Assembly (NCBI GenBank): GCA_045595845.1
Contig: JAZOBF010000023.1
Coordinates: 1-28,142, forward strand
Length of the DNA: 28,142 bases
Reading direction: 5' to 3'
Origin: RGIG3009 sp045595845
GTDB taxonomy: Bacteria > Bacillota > Clostridia > Oscillospirales > Acutalibacteraceae
Shown: positions 14,335 through 22,640 of the stretch, in pieces
How the letters are laid out: each line of letters starts with the position of its first letter
How positions within the stretch are numbered: the stretch's first letter is position 1
Position numbers and translations under genes: made by a program
The notes under the pieces: generated by a model
The model's database searches: none
What the model saw: only the letters and a program-made list of their open reading frames with translations
What the model was told of the DNA's origin: nothing

Positions 14335-15505
14335 AAAATAACTTTTCAGGACAAACTTCCGGTATTTCGGGGCTGAGTCTCTCAAACCCGTTTTCTTTTA
14401 CCACAATACCCTTTTCCCAACGAACGCCGAAGGTATCTGCCGAAATAAAGGTATCAATCTGATAGCACATATTCGGTTTGAGATAATAATCCGAACTGGT
14501 TTCACACCACGGTGCCTCTACTTCAATGATGCCGGTACCATGGAGAGGACCGTACACATAGTTTTGCTCATAACCGTGGTCAATATAATACTTGTAGAAT
14601 CCCTTTGCAATGTCAGCAGCAAAGACACCGGCTTTGATCTGACCTTCGCTCCATTTATGAGCGTCGCGACAGAACTGCACAATTTCCTTGCGGCGTCCTT
14701 CCAATTTGCCGAGGCAAATCGGATATCCGATTGCGGCGGAATAGCCGTCGATTTTAGCGGAAAGATTCAACTGCACAATATCGCCCTCGCGGAATTCGCG
14801 ATAAGAAGAACGGGAGATAGCGTGTCTGGTCGATGCTTCGGAAAAGACATACATCGGCAAGCCTTCATATTCCGCACCGTTCTCATAAACGGCTTTTTGA
14901 GCAATACCAACCATCTGCAACTCAGTTAATCCCGGACGGATTGCTTTAATCACTTCTTCGGTTGCAATATTGGCAATGCGGTATCCCTCACGCAGACAAT
15001 TCAGTTCGTTTTCGCTTTTAACCGAACGCAATTCCACCATAATCTTACCGGCATCTACCAATTCTGCTTCCGGGAATGCGTCGCGAATGGCATTAAAAAT
15101 CACAACGGAGGTATCCAAGAAAGAAGCGATACCGATGCGGATCTTTTTGCCGGTCACTTTGATATACTTGAACACATCCTCAAACGTATCGGGTTTCAGT
15201 TCGGGATAGGCGGGGTCGGCACCTTCCCGATAAGCCGTCAACACAAAAGTCTTATCCAGTCGATTTCTGTCAGCGCCGAAAACAGCGGATTCGGGACCAA
15301 CGAGCAACGCGGCTTCGCCTGTGGCGGAGATTGCCACACCGGCACGCTCAAAGAGCGGCCAAAAACCTGAGAAATAACGGGGGTTCGCATAGTCTGCTTC
15401 GTTTCCGTTAACAATCAGAGCGTCTAAGCCTTCTCGTTGCAGAATCGCAGCAGCGCGCTTCACTCTTTCCTTGTATTCGTAATCGGGTATACAAACTCTG
15501 GCCAT
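14333..15505 (-). CDS. Creatinase-like M24 family protein lacking metal-binding aspartates
   Basis: A 390-residue pita-bread-fold protein with a creatinase-type N-terminal domain (about 10-150) and an M24 C-terminal domain (about 165-390). Metallopeptidases of this fold need two aspartates in the pattern D-x-G ... GYxSD; here they are N247 (VQLNLSAK) and A258 (GYSAAIG). H228, H322 in LHGTG, E330 and E364 are kept, while the usual IEPG glutamate is D351. Loss of the metal site is also seen in creatine amidinohydrolase, which uses a histidine and no metal. Start at ATG 15505 follows GGAGGG by seven bases. The neighbour is a creatininase-family gene, supporting an amidinohydrolase-type role over proline peptidase. 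The substrate is unconfirmed. Confidence 0.8.
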   Translation of the reverse strand: MARVCIPDYEYKERVKRAAAILQREGLDALIVNGNEADYANPRYFSGFWPLFERAGVAISATGEAALLVGPESAVFGADRNRLDKTFVLTAYREGADPAYPELKPDTFEDVFKYIKVTGKKIRIGIASFLDTSVVIFNAIRDAFPEAELVDAGKIMVELRSVKSENELNCLREGYRIANIATEEVIKAIRPGLTELQMVGIAQKAVYENGAEYEGLPMYVFSEASTRHAISRSSYREFREGDIVQLNLSAKIDGYSAAIGYPICLGKLEGRRKEIVQFCRDAHKWSEGQIKAGVFAADIAKGFYKYYIDHGYEQNYVYGPLHGTGIIEVEAPWCETSSDYYLKPNMCYQIDTFISADTFGVRWEKGIVVKENGFERLSPEIPEVCPEKLF

Positions 15506-15530
15506 AATTTTTCCCTCCAAAATTTATTGT

Positions 15531-15887
15531 TTATTCACAGTAACCGGGTGTTGTATAAAAATGAACTTCTCGGGGTTCTGCGCGGCCGTATTGTGCCACA
15601 ATCGGCACATTGCTTTCCAGCATGATGGCATACTGTTCCCCTTCGTTTGCCGTATGACCGCAGAAATCCGTAGCATTGTTGGAACGCAATGTGCGTACCC
15701 GCAAAGCATCAACCATTACCTCAAAAGAAATCGGATCGCGATCTACATACAAAAGAGTCATACGGATGGTTGCGTTTTGATTGGTCACATTGGTGATGAT
15801 CACCGACTCGTGCCCGGGAATCTCGTTCTCCCCCAACGGCGGAAGTTCTGCATCGGGGAAAATCCACACTTTTTTCCCATAATTCAT
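15531..15887 (-). CDS. ASRT-family (sensory rhodopsin transducer-like) small protein
   Basis: A 118-residue all-beta protein of the family named after the Anabaena sensory rhodopsin transducer. Recognisable motifs are KKVWIFPDAELPP near the N-terminus, GHESVIITNVTNQNATIRMTL, YVDRDPISFEV and the C-terminal VPIVAQYGRAEP. Published domain analysis of this superfamily proposed a small-molecule or sugar-binding role, and most members occur with metabolic enzymes, not rhodopsins. Start placed at ATG 15887, nine bases after AAAGGAG; a longer reading frame upstream has no site and would cross the divergent promoter. It is the first gene of the operon, 25 bases before the M24 gene, and may sense or sequester the pathway substrate. 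Confidence 0.8.
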   Translation of the reverse strand: MNYGKKVWIFPDAELPPLGENEIPGHESVIITNVTNQNATIRMTLLYVDRDPISFEVMVDALRVRTLRSNNATDFCGHTANEGEQYAIMLESNVPIVAQYGRAEPREVHFYTTPGYCE

Positions 15888-15911
15888 TGTTAAACACTCC
15901 TTTCCGCTTTC

Positions 15912-15917
15912 AGTATA
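15912..15917 (-). promoter_or_regulatory. -10 box of the ASRT/creatinase operon promoter
   Basis: Minus strand TATACT at 15917-15912, about 25 bases before the start codon. The expected -35 position has only a poor match, as is common for AraC-activated promoters. It lies three bases from the -35 box of the opposing AraC gene. Confidence 0.45.
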
Positions 15918-15920
15918 CCA

Positions 15921-15950
15921 TTGACAACGCGCCTTTGCTTGTGGTATTAT
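15921..15950 (+). promoter_or_regulatory. Promoter of the second AraC-type regulator
   Basis: Perfect TTGACA (15921-15926), 18-base spacer, TATTAT (15945-15950). Transcription would begin near 15957, downstream of the ATG at 15952, which supports use of the TTG at 15991 as the start codon. Confidence 0.6.
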
Positions 15951-15990
15951 CATGAAAAATGGTAAAATCGTCACTTTTGGGGGCATTATT

Positions 15991-16842
15991 TTGCAAAAAC
16001 TCAATTATCTTGATAAAAAACAGCACGGCTCGCTAAATTTCCCTGTGGAATATTATCATGTAAACCGCCATCACCCACGCTACCACATGCCCTTTCATTG
16101 GCATAATGAATGGGAATTGTTGCGGGTGCTAAAAGGGGAATTTTTACTCACCCTTGATGATGAGCAGGTTTCGATAAAAGCGGGGCATATCGTGTTAGTT
16201 TCGGGAGAAACGCTTCACGGCGGCGAGCCTGTTGATTGTGAATATGAGTGCTTGGTATTTGATCTTTACGGTCTATTCGGCAAAACGGACACCGTCAAGC
16301 CTTATCTGCGCCCGTTCTACCGCATGGAGCTGATGCCTGACCGTTTTTTCACCGATGACGATGTTCCTCTTGCACATCTGCTCAATCTCTTTTCCGATGC
16401 GTCACATCCTTGTCTTCCGTTGGAGACCTTATCTGCCGTCTCCTCGCTGTTCGCCTGGTTGATTAAGGAAAATCGGTATCAACAGATATCAAACGAGAGC
16501 AGCTGGTCTTCGCGCATTAAACCGGTATTGGAATACATAGAAGCACACTATAATGAAGAGCTGTCTCTGGATGTACTTGCCAAAATAGCAGACATGAATG
16601 CTCGTTATTTTTGCAAGGTTTTTTCTTCGTTGACTCACACCTCACCGATAAACTATGTCAATATGTATCGTATTGAGCAAGCGGCCTTTATGCTGGATAC
16701 CACCGATTTATCCATTACCCACATTGCTGCCTCCTGCGGTTTTTGGGAGAGCAGTTACTTTACCAAAGTCTTTAAAAAGTTCAAGGGGATAACCCCCCTT
16801 CGCTTTCGTCAAGCACTTCGCAACTCCCCCAATAACACCTAA
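15991..16842 (+). CDS. AraC-family transcriptional regulator with N-terminal cupin
   Basis: A 283-residue regulator when read from TTG 15991, which has GGGGG seven bases upstream; an ATG at 15952 would lie at or before the predicted transcription start. The N-terminal cupin (about residues 15-95) includes PFHWHNEWELLRVLKGEFLL and GHIVLVSGETLHGG. The C-terminal double helix-turn-helix covers about 180-275, with LSLDVLAKIADMNARYFCKVF and the ITHIAASCGFWESSYFTKVFKKFKGITPLRFR signature. It is divergent from the ASRT/creatinase-like/creatininase operon, with overlapping promoters, so it is the probable activator of that operon. The inducer is unknown. Confidence 0.88.
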   Translation: MQKLNYLDKKQHGSLNFPVEYYHVNRHHPRYHMPFHWHNEWELLRVLKGEFLLTLDDEQVSIKAGHIVLVSGETLHGGEPVDCEYECLVFDLYGLFGKTDTVKPYLRPFYRMELMPDRFFTDDDVPLAHLLNLFSDASHPCLPLETLSAVSSLFAWLIKENRYQQISNESSWSSRIKPVLEYIEAHYNEELSLDVLAKIADMNARYFCKVFSSLTHTSPINYVNMYRIEQAAFMLDTTDLSITHIAASCGFWESSYFTKVFKKFKGITPLRFRQALRNSPNNT

Positions 16843-16863
16843 ACAATCAAATAGGATAAAACC

Positions 16864-16894
16864 AAGCGGGCTCGCATGATAGGCGAGCCCGCTT
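16864..16894. terminator. Bidirectional terminator hairpin
   Basis: Perfect 12-bp stem (AAGCGGGCTCGC with GCGAGCCCGCTT) and a 7-base loop. On the minus strand it is followed by GGTTTTATCC, only three bases after the stop of the membrane protein gene; on the plus strand the tail is weak. It ends both the rimP-truB operon and the AraC gene. Confidence 0.75.
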
Positions 16895-16897
16895 ATA

Positions 16898-17653
16898 TTA
16901 TTCTCTATTTGCCGAAACGGAAATCAGCGTCCAACTGCCGTCTTCGTTTTTTTGCACGGTATACCATTGACTGTATTTTGCCATGTCAACAGTCGGCGGA
17001 ATACTGTTACCGCGCTCGTTGTACTGAATATCCGCGTTGGATACATAGCCAACCTGTACAGTATAGGTGTTGCGCTTGCGCGCGATTTTCCCGATGACAG
17101 GCGTATATCCCGATGTGTTAATAGACATCGGCACATAATAGCAACTGTTGTCGGTCTTATATTCCACATCACCGATAGTGCGGTGAGCAATCTGCGCATC
17201 ACCGAATAAATACCGATACGATTCTTCGATCGTTGTCTGCGGCACGATCATACGATACTGCGTTTCCTCCACCGGATACGCACATTCTTCGTCGCGCTCG
17301 CGTAATTGACGGATCCTTTCCGCCTCGGATACGCGATACACCGCCGCCAACAACAACGGATCGGTATCTTCGGTTGTTTGCACGCTTTCAAATTCTGACG
17401 GACAGAATTGCATAACAGGATCCAAAAATGTGTACAGTTCCTCGCGCAGTGCGGTATCGTCGTTGGCCTGCACAATCCAGCCAATCATCGTCACAATCAC
17501 CGAAATTACACCAATCAGCGCAAACAACAGCACCAAAAAACCGAGCGGCGCAGCGTAACGAATCCGTCTGTGGCGCTTCACACGCACAGGCGTCGTTTCT
17601 CCCATCGGCGCACTTGTTTGTTCCTGTTCCAAACGGATGTCTTGTTCACTCAC
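16898..17653 (-). CDS. Single-pass membrane protein of unknown function
   Basis: A 251-residue protein not recognised as a known family. An N-terminal hydrophilic tail (about 1-35, ending in the basic VRVKRHRRIRY) precedes one strong membrane segment (about 38-65, APLGFLVLLFALIGVISVIV), followed by a soluble domain of about 185 residues predicted to lie outside the membrane. The outer part contains GYTPVIGKIARKRNTYTVQVGYVSN and ends with YTVQKNEDGSWTLISVSANRE, typical of a small beta-rich extracytoplasmic domain. Start set at GTG 17653, seven bases after AAGGAGGG. It sits 24 bases after truB and is the last gene before the terminator, so it is co-transcribed with the translation genes. No function is proposed. 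Confidence 0.65.
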   Translation of the reverse strand: MSEQDIRLEQEQTSAPMGETTPVRVKRHRRIRYAAPLGFLVLLFALIGVISVIVTMIGWIVQANDDTALREELYTFLDPVMQFCPSEFESVQTTEDTDPLLLAAVYRVSEAERIRQLRERDEECAYPVEETQYRMIVPQTTIEESYRYLFGDAQIAHRTIGDVEYKTDNSCYYVPMSINTSGYTPVIGKIARKRNTYTVQVGYVSNADIQYNERGNSIPPTVDMAKYSQWYTVQKNEDGSWTLISVSANRE

Positions 17654-17677
17654 ACGAGTTCCCTCCTTTTTCAACAA

Positions 17678-18559
17678 TCACACAAATATCCGCACGATAC
17701 GAATTGCCTCATCGTCCGCACGGCCAAGCCCCAAAAAGGTTTTATCCGGATCATAAACGCGTACGGTGCCGGCACTTCGCGGTAAACCGTTTACCCGCTC
17801 TACCGCCAACTCGCCGCCATTGGCAAATCGCCTTGCTTGCGCCGCCGTCACCGTCACCGACGGATATACGGTAAAGGCGCTGTCAATCGGTAAAATTTTC
17901 CCTGTTAAGCTGCCGTCCTCGGCACACACACGACATTCATCCGTTGTCAAGCAAGCGGACAGGTCGTATCCCGCCGCCGACTCCCGACGCAAGGCGGTCA
18001 TGACAGCACCGCACCCGAGAACACGCCCCAAATCGTCGCACAGGGTACGAATATAGGTGCCTGCTGAACAATCACACACGAACTGCAACTGCCCGTCGTA
18101 ATACGCTTCAATAGTAAGCGCATGAATCGTAACCGGACGCGCTTCGCGTTCAATCTCGATTCCCTGTCGCGCCAGCTCATACAACCGTACGCCGTCTTTT
18201 TTGAGCGCCGACATCATCGGCGGCACCTGTAAAATGTCGCCGCGAAAAGACGGCAAAGCCTCCTCAATCGCCGACAAAGGCGGGCTTGGATGACCGGTAT
18301 CGGTCACCGTCCCCCATATATCCAATGTATCACTGCGCTTGCCGAATTGCAATGTTGCGCGATAGCGTTTATCGTGTGTGGGCAACAACGGAATGGCGCG
18401 TGTGGCTTTGCCGAACATCAGCGGCAACACCCCCGTTGCCATCGGATCCAAAGTGCCCGCATGGCCAACCTTTTTTTCACCCGTCAATCGTCTGAGCAAC
18501 GCACAACAGGAAAACGAAGTCATACCCTGTGGCTTGTCCACACATAAAATACCATCCAT
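17678..18559 (-). CDS. truB: tRNA pseudouridine(55) synthase TruB
   Basis: A 293-residue enzyme that converts U55 to pseudouridine in the T-loop of tRNAs. The catalytic aspartate is D38 in the motif GHAGTLDPMATGVL; the N-terminal MDGILCVDKPQGMTS and the central RYRATLQFGKRSDTLDIWG and AGTYIRTLCDDLG motifs are diagnostic. The C-terminal PUA-like part is short but present. Its ATG shares one base with the TAA of the nrnA gene (TAATG), so translation is coupled. The position at the end of the rimP-infB-rbfA cluster is the usual one in Firmicutes. Confidence 0.96.
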   Translation of the reverse strand: MDGILCVDKPQGMTSFSCCALLRRLTGEKKVGHAGTLDPMATGVLPLMFGKATRAIPLLPTHDKRYRATLQFGKRSDTLDIWGTVTDTGHPSPPLSAIEEALPSFRGDILQVPPMMSALKKDGVRLYELARQGIEIEREARPVTIHALTIEAYYDGQLQFVCDCSAGTYIRTLCDDLGRVLGCGAVMTALRRESAAGYDLSACLTTDECRVCAEDGSLTGKILPIDSAFTVYPSVTVTAAQARRFANGGELAVERVNGLPRSAGTVRVYDPDKTFLGLGRADDEAIRIVRIFV

Positions 18560-19530
18560 TACGGCACCTCAGCTATGCCCGATACGGCGCGATGAATGGC
18601 ATCGCGCACCTGTTTGACCACCTCGTCAACCGTTCCCGACAGGGTGCACCCCGCCGCGCGCGGATGACCGCCACCACCGAGTAAGCCGCAAATCGCCGCC
18701 GCATCGGCGTGCGTTCCGGTACGCACACTGACCTTGTAATCACCGTTGGCCTTTTCACGCAACATCACACCAACCCACACGCCTTCGATCTGCCGTGTAA
18801 GCGGCGACAATCCTTCCATGTCGCTTTCCTCGGCACCGCTTTCGCGGATCATATCGGCAGTCACGCACATGACGGCACACCGATCGTTGTCATAAAATGA
18901 AATTGCCTGTAACGCCAGTTTTTCCAAGTGCATACGCGCGCGCGATTTCATGTCAAACATGGTGCGATTAATGGGCTCCGCCTGCGCGCCCGCTTCCATT
19001 AACTGTGCCGCCATGCGGTGAGTAAGCGGCGTGGTATTGCTGTACTTGAAACAACCGGTATCGGTGGCAATGCCGGTATACAGGCAGTCCGCAATGGTTT
19101 GATCGACCGTAACCCCCATGGCTTCAATAACCTGTAACATGATCATGGCATTGGCACCCATAGATGCATCCAATAACAAATGCCGTTCAAAGTCCCGATG
19201 CGAACCGTGATGATCAATGCACAAATCCACCTTATCCGCATACGGTTGCAACGATTCGCCCAACAGTTTTGAATCTGCTACATCTACCGCACAGATAAAC
19301 GCCGGTTCAAATGTGGGTTGCGGTACAGCACTCATCATATAGGCATATTTTTCGGGTATAGCATCGTGACACAACACACGCGCGGTCTTGCCCAGCGCTT
19401 GCAACGCATGACACAACGCAAATCCCGAACCGATGGTATCACCATCGGGAAATTGATGAATTAAGATTAAAACGCGGTCTGCGGCGGCAAGCATGGCCGC
19501 CGCTTCATTTACGGTAACGCGCTTACTCAT
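18559..19530 (-). CDS. nrnA: DHH-family oligoribonuclease / pAp phosphatase NrnA
   Basis: A 323-residue phosphoesterase that degrades nanoRNAs and 3'-phosphoadenosine 5'-phosphate. DHH-domain metal ligands are visible: H25, D29 and D31 in HQFPDGD, D83 in AVDVAD, and the DHH triad at 106-108. The C-terminal DHHA1 motif GGGGHPRAAG is intact. Start chosen at ATG 19530, which overlaps the end of rbfA by eight bases and follows GGAG by seven; a longer frame upstream runs inside rbfA. Placement between rbfA and truB is typical of Firmicutes. Confidence 0.93.
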   Translation of the reverse strand: MSKRVTVNEAAAMLAAADRVLILIHQFPDGDTIGSGFALCHALQALGKTARVLCHDAIPEKYAYMMSAVPQPTFEPAFICAVDVADSKLLGESLQPYADKVDLCIDHHGSHRDFERHLLLDASMGANAMIMLQVIEAMGVTVDQTIADCLYTGIATDTGCFKYSNTTPLTHRMAAQLMEAGAQAEPINRTMFDMKSRARMHLEKLALQAISFYDNDRCAVMCVTADMIRESGAEESDMEGLSPLTRQIEGVWVGVMLREKANGDYKVSVRTGTHADAAAICGLLGGGGHPRAAGCTLSGTVDEVVKQVRDAIHRAVSGIAEVP

Positions 19531-19894
19531 CCGTTTTCTCCGTTTCCTTTTTTTCGGTTTCCAAGCGGTGTAGCTGTTCGGCAATATGCGAACTGTAGGC
19601 AATGGAATCATCGGCTACAAACCGCAATTCAGGCACATGACGCAATTTCAGCGCCAATCCCAACTCACGCCGCATATACCCGGCGGCAGAAGCAAGCCCC
19701 TTGACCGCCGTTTTAGCGGCCTCTATACCGTCCATGGAACTGATATATACCGTCGCATAGGACATATCCCGCGTCACATCCGCGCGCACGATACTAATCA
19801 GTCCCGTCACACGCGGGTCTTTCACGGTGCGCAAAATCGCAGTCAGTTCGCGCATGATATCCTCACCCACGCGATCCATACGATAGCTTCCCAT
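19523..19894 (-). CDS. rbfA: 30S ribosome-binding factor RbfA
   Basis: A 123-residue KH-like protein that binds the 30S subunit during maturation of the 16S rRNA 5' end. MGSYRMDRVGEDIMRELTAIL at the start and DPRVTGLISIVRADVTRDMSYATVYIS are family signatures. Start placed at ATG 19894 because AAGGAGGGG lies just upstream; an eight-residue extension upstream has no site. It lies 27 bases after infB and overlaps nrnA by eight bases. Confidence 0.95.
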   Translation of the reverse strand: MGSYRMDRVGEDIMRELTAILRTVKDPRVTGLISIVRADVTRDMSYATVYISSMDGIEAAKTAVKGLASAAGYMRRELGLALKLRHVPELRFVADDSIAYSSHIAEQLHRLETEKKETEKTDE

Positions 19895-19921
19895 ACAGCC
19901 CCTCCTTTGTCGGGACATTCA

Positions 19922-22330
19922 TCAATCCCGATATTCCTCAATAATATAGGTTTCGTAAATATCGCCCTCTTGAATATCGGTAAATTTCTCAAGACCGATA
20001 CCGCATTCATAGCCTTGTGCGACTTCACGCTGGTCATCTTTAAAGCGTTTGAGAGAGATCATCTTATCGTCGCCAATAATGATGCCGTCACGCACGATGC
20101 GCAACAAATCGTTGCGGTACACCTTGCCGTCCAACACATAGCAACCGGCAACCAGACCGACACCCGTAATGCGATATACCTGACGCACTTCGGCACGGCC
20201 GTGGAGGACTTCGCGAGTTTTCGGTGCAAGCATACCTTTCATGGCAGCTTCGATCTCATCCAAGCAGTCGTAGATAATGCGATACATGCGCATATCCACT
20301 TCTGCCTGCTCCGCGGCAACCTGCGCGAGCGGTTCGGGGCGAACATTGAAGCCGACTACAATGGCTTTGGACGCCTGCGCCAACATAATATCACTTTCGC
20401 TGATTGCACCTACTGCACCGTGAATGACGCGCACGCGCACTTCCTCATTCGAAAGCTTTTCAATCGACTGGCGCAATGCCTCAACCGAGCCCTGAACATC
20501 CGCTTTTACAATGACATTCAGTTCTTTCATATCGTTAACCTGCATTTGATCGAACAGATTATCCAGCGTGACTTTTTGGTACTGCTTAAACTGCTCTTCT
20601 TTAGCGGATTGCTTGCGCTGTTCGACCAATTCACGCGCCAGACGCTCATCCGAAACAGCGTTGAACACATCCCCCGCTGTCGGCACTTCGGCAAGGCCCA
20701 TGATTTCAACCGGCACCGAAGGACCGGCTGCCGTCACCTTGCGTCCGCAATCGTCGACCATGGCGCGTACACGGCCAACCGCCGTACCCGCCACGACGAT
20801 ATCGCCGGCATGCAGCGTACCGTTTTGTACGAGCAAGGTGGCAATCGGACCGCGTCCTTTATCCAGACGCGCCTCAATAACCGTGCCCTTAGCGGCACGG
20901 TCAGGATTGGCTTTCAGTTCCTTGATCTCGGCAACCAACAAGACCGATTCAAGCAATTTATCAATACCGTTACCCGTCAATGCCGAAACCGGTACGCAAA
21001 TCACATCACCGCCCCACTCCTCGGGTACCAACTCATATTCGGTGAGTTGTTGCATAACCTTGTCAGGGTTCGCGGTGGGTTTATCCATTTTATTGATTGC
21101 CACAATGATGGATACACCGGCGGCTTTCGCATGGTTGATGGCTTCAATGGTCTGCGGCATAATACCGTCATCCGCCGCAACCACCAGAATGGCAATATCC
21201 GTCACCTGTGCGCCGCGCGCACGCATGGCGGTAAACGCCGCGTGACCGGGCGTATCCAAGAAAGTGATAGACTGACCTTGGATTTTCGTGCGGTACGCAC
21301 CGATATGCTGCGTAATACCGCCCGCTTCGCCATCGGTTACCTTGGTCTTGCGAATCGCATCCAACACCGATGTTTTACCGTGGTCAACATGTCCCATAAC
21401 CACCACAATGGGATCACGGGGTGCGAGATCGGTATCTTCATCCTCGTGATCGTCAATGATGCGTTCTTCAATGGTCACCACGACCTCGCGTTCCACCTTG
21501 GCATGGAATTCTTCTGCCAGCAAAAACGCCGTGTCGAAATCAATTTCCTCGTTTGCCGTCACCATCACACCGAGCACCATCAATTTCTTAATAACCTCGG
21601 CGACGGTAGCTTTCAGGCGGGTTGCCAGCTCAGAAACCGTGATAGTATCACCCACCGTGATGGTCATTTGTTTCTGTTTGCGCTCCATTTGGATGCGATT
21701 CAAACGCTCGGCCTCGGTCTCGCGGCGGCGTTGAGGTTTTTTGTACTGTTGCGATTTCTGATTGATTTTTTGCTTTTTGATGGCACCGCCATCACCGCGA
21801 ACACGGTTGGAGGTCTGCGCCATCACATCAAATTTTTCATCGTATTTATCACCGATATTGGTCTGCACCGTACGGGTATCCACCGTGCGGCGTTCAATCG
21901 GTGCACGAGCAGGTGCGGGTTGCTTCGCCTTTTCTTTCTTCGGTGCGTTGGCACGCGCCGCAAGCGCGATGGCTACCGGGCTGTTCTCATCCGGTACCGC
22001 TTCGGCTTTTTGAGCTTTTTGGGCTTCCTTGGCGGCTTTTGCCTCTTCAGCCGCTTTTTGAGCTGCCCCGGCAGCTGCCGCCTTCTCAGCGGCGTCTTTC
22101 TCTGCCGCTTTGGCAACACGGCGCTTATCCGCCTCGGCGAAATACGCGTCCAAATTTTCCATGTTATGAAGTTGAGTAAAATGTTCAAAAACGATATCCA
22201 ACTCGTCCTCTACCAGCGCCGTTGCGCTCTTTTTCGGGGTATCCGAAAAGCGGGCAAGCAGCTCAATGATCTCCTTGCCGGGGACACCGAAATCCTTGGC
22301 AACATCGCTGACGCGATATTTAATCATCAT
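19922..22330 (-). CDS. infB: Translation initiation factor IF-2
   Basis: An 802-residue GTPase that brings initiator tRNA to the 30S subunit and promotes subunit joining. It has an N-terminal IF2N domain (about 1-55), a low-complexity alanine/lysine-rich linker (about 60-130), a second IF2N domain (about 225-275), then the G domain with G1 GHVDHGKT at 313-320, G3 DTPGHAAF and G4 NKMD. Domains II, III and the C-terminal fMet-tRNA-binding domain follow. Two adjacent ATG codons begin at 22330 and 22327, with GAGGAGG nine bases before the first. The start overlaps the ylxQ end by 11 bases. Confidence 0.97.
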   Translation of the reverse strand: MMIKYRVSDVAKDFGVPGKEIIELLARFSDTPKKSATALVEDELDIVFEHFTQLHNMENLDAYFAEADKRRVAKAAEKDAAEKAAAAGAAQKAAEEAKAAKEAQKAQKAEAVPDENSPVAIALAARANAPKKEKAKQPAPARAPIERRTVDTRTVQTNIGDKYDEKFDVMAQTSNRVRGDGGAIKKQKINQKSQQYKKPQRRRETEAERLNRIQMERKQKQMTITVGDTITVSELATRLKATVAEVIKKLMVLGVMVTANEEIDFDTAFLLAEEFHAKVEREVVVTIEERIIDDHEDEDTDLAPRDPIVVVMGHVDHGKTSVLDAIRKTKVTDGEAGGITQHIGAYRTKIQGQSITFLDTPGHAAFTAMRARGAQVTDIAILVVAADDGIMPQTIEAINHAKAAGVSIIVAINKMDKPTANPDKVMQQLTEYELVPEEWGGDVICVPVSALTGNGIDKLLESVLLVAEIKELKANPDRAAKGTVIEARLDKGRGPIATLLVQNGTLHAGDIVVAGTAVGRVRAMVDDCGRKVTAAGPSVPVEIMGLAEVPTAGDVFNAVSDERLARELVEQRKQSAKEEQFKQYQKVTLDNLFDQMQVNDMKELNVIVKADVQGSVEALRQSIEKLSNEEVRVRVIHGAVGAISESDIMLAQASKAIVVGFNVRPEPLAQVAAEQAEVDMRMYRIIYDCLDEIEAAMKGMLAPKTREVLHGRAEVRQVYRITGVGLVAGCYVLDGKVYRNDLLRIVRDGIIIGDDKMISLKRFKDDQREVAQGYECGIGLEKFTDIQEGDIYETYIIEEYRD

Positions 22331-22640
22331 AATGGGATTCCTCCTCTACATACTGTAAAATGGCTTTCGAGAAGCCTTCATCCGCCGTGGCAAGCACCGC
22401 AATCGGTTTTTGTGAGCCGATAACGCGTGCCGTTTGCTCTTTGGTCAGAGGCAACCGATACACGGTTTGCTTCGGTAATCGAAACCGCAACTCCTTGATA
22501 GTGCGCGGGGCGGCATCGGCGGCAATCATCAACACCGTCTGCTCACTGTCGCACAAGGTCACAACCGCATCAAAGCCGGTTACCAACCGTCCCGCGCGAC
22601 GGCACATACCAAGCAACCCTGTGAGTTTATCAGCCGTCAT
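22320..22640 (-). CDS. ylxQ: L7Ae-family ribosomal-like protein YlxQ
   Basis: A 106-residue protein of the L7Ae/L30e/S12e/Gadd45 fold, a K-turn RNA-binding family. It begins MTADKLTGLLGMCRRAGRL, with the VLMIAADAAPRTIKEL core and a PLTKEQTARVIGSQKPIAVLA segment matching the family. Start chosen at ATG 22640, inside the end of ylxR (11-base overlap), with GGAGG upstream. Located between ylxR and infB as in Bacillus and Clostridia. The role in the cell is poorly known. Confidence 0.88.
   Translation of the reverse strand: MTADKLTGLLGMCRRAGRLVTGFDAVVTLCDSEQTVLMIAADAAPRTIKELRFRLPKQTVYRLPLTKEQTARVIGSQKPIAVLATADEGFSKAILQYVEEESHYDD

Noticed and set aside
14133..14336. Small plus-strand frame within the inverted-repeat element, and a minus-strand frame crossing it into the M24 gene
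   Set aside because: No ribosome binding site or recognised domain; they follow the repeat sequence and overlap the M24 end.
19586..22423. A very long plus-strand open frame (945 codons) opposite infB and rbfA
   Set aside because: It is antisense to two certain genes, is rich in His, Arg and Phe as expected from reversed GC-biased codons, has no family motifs and no ribosome binding site.
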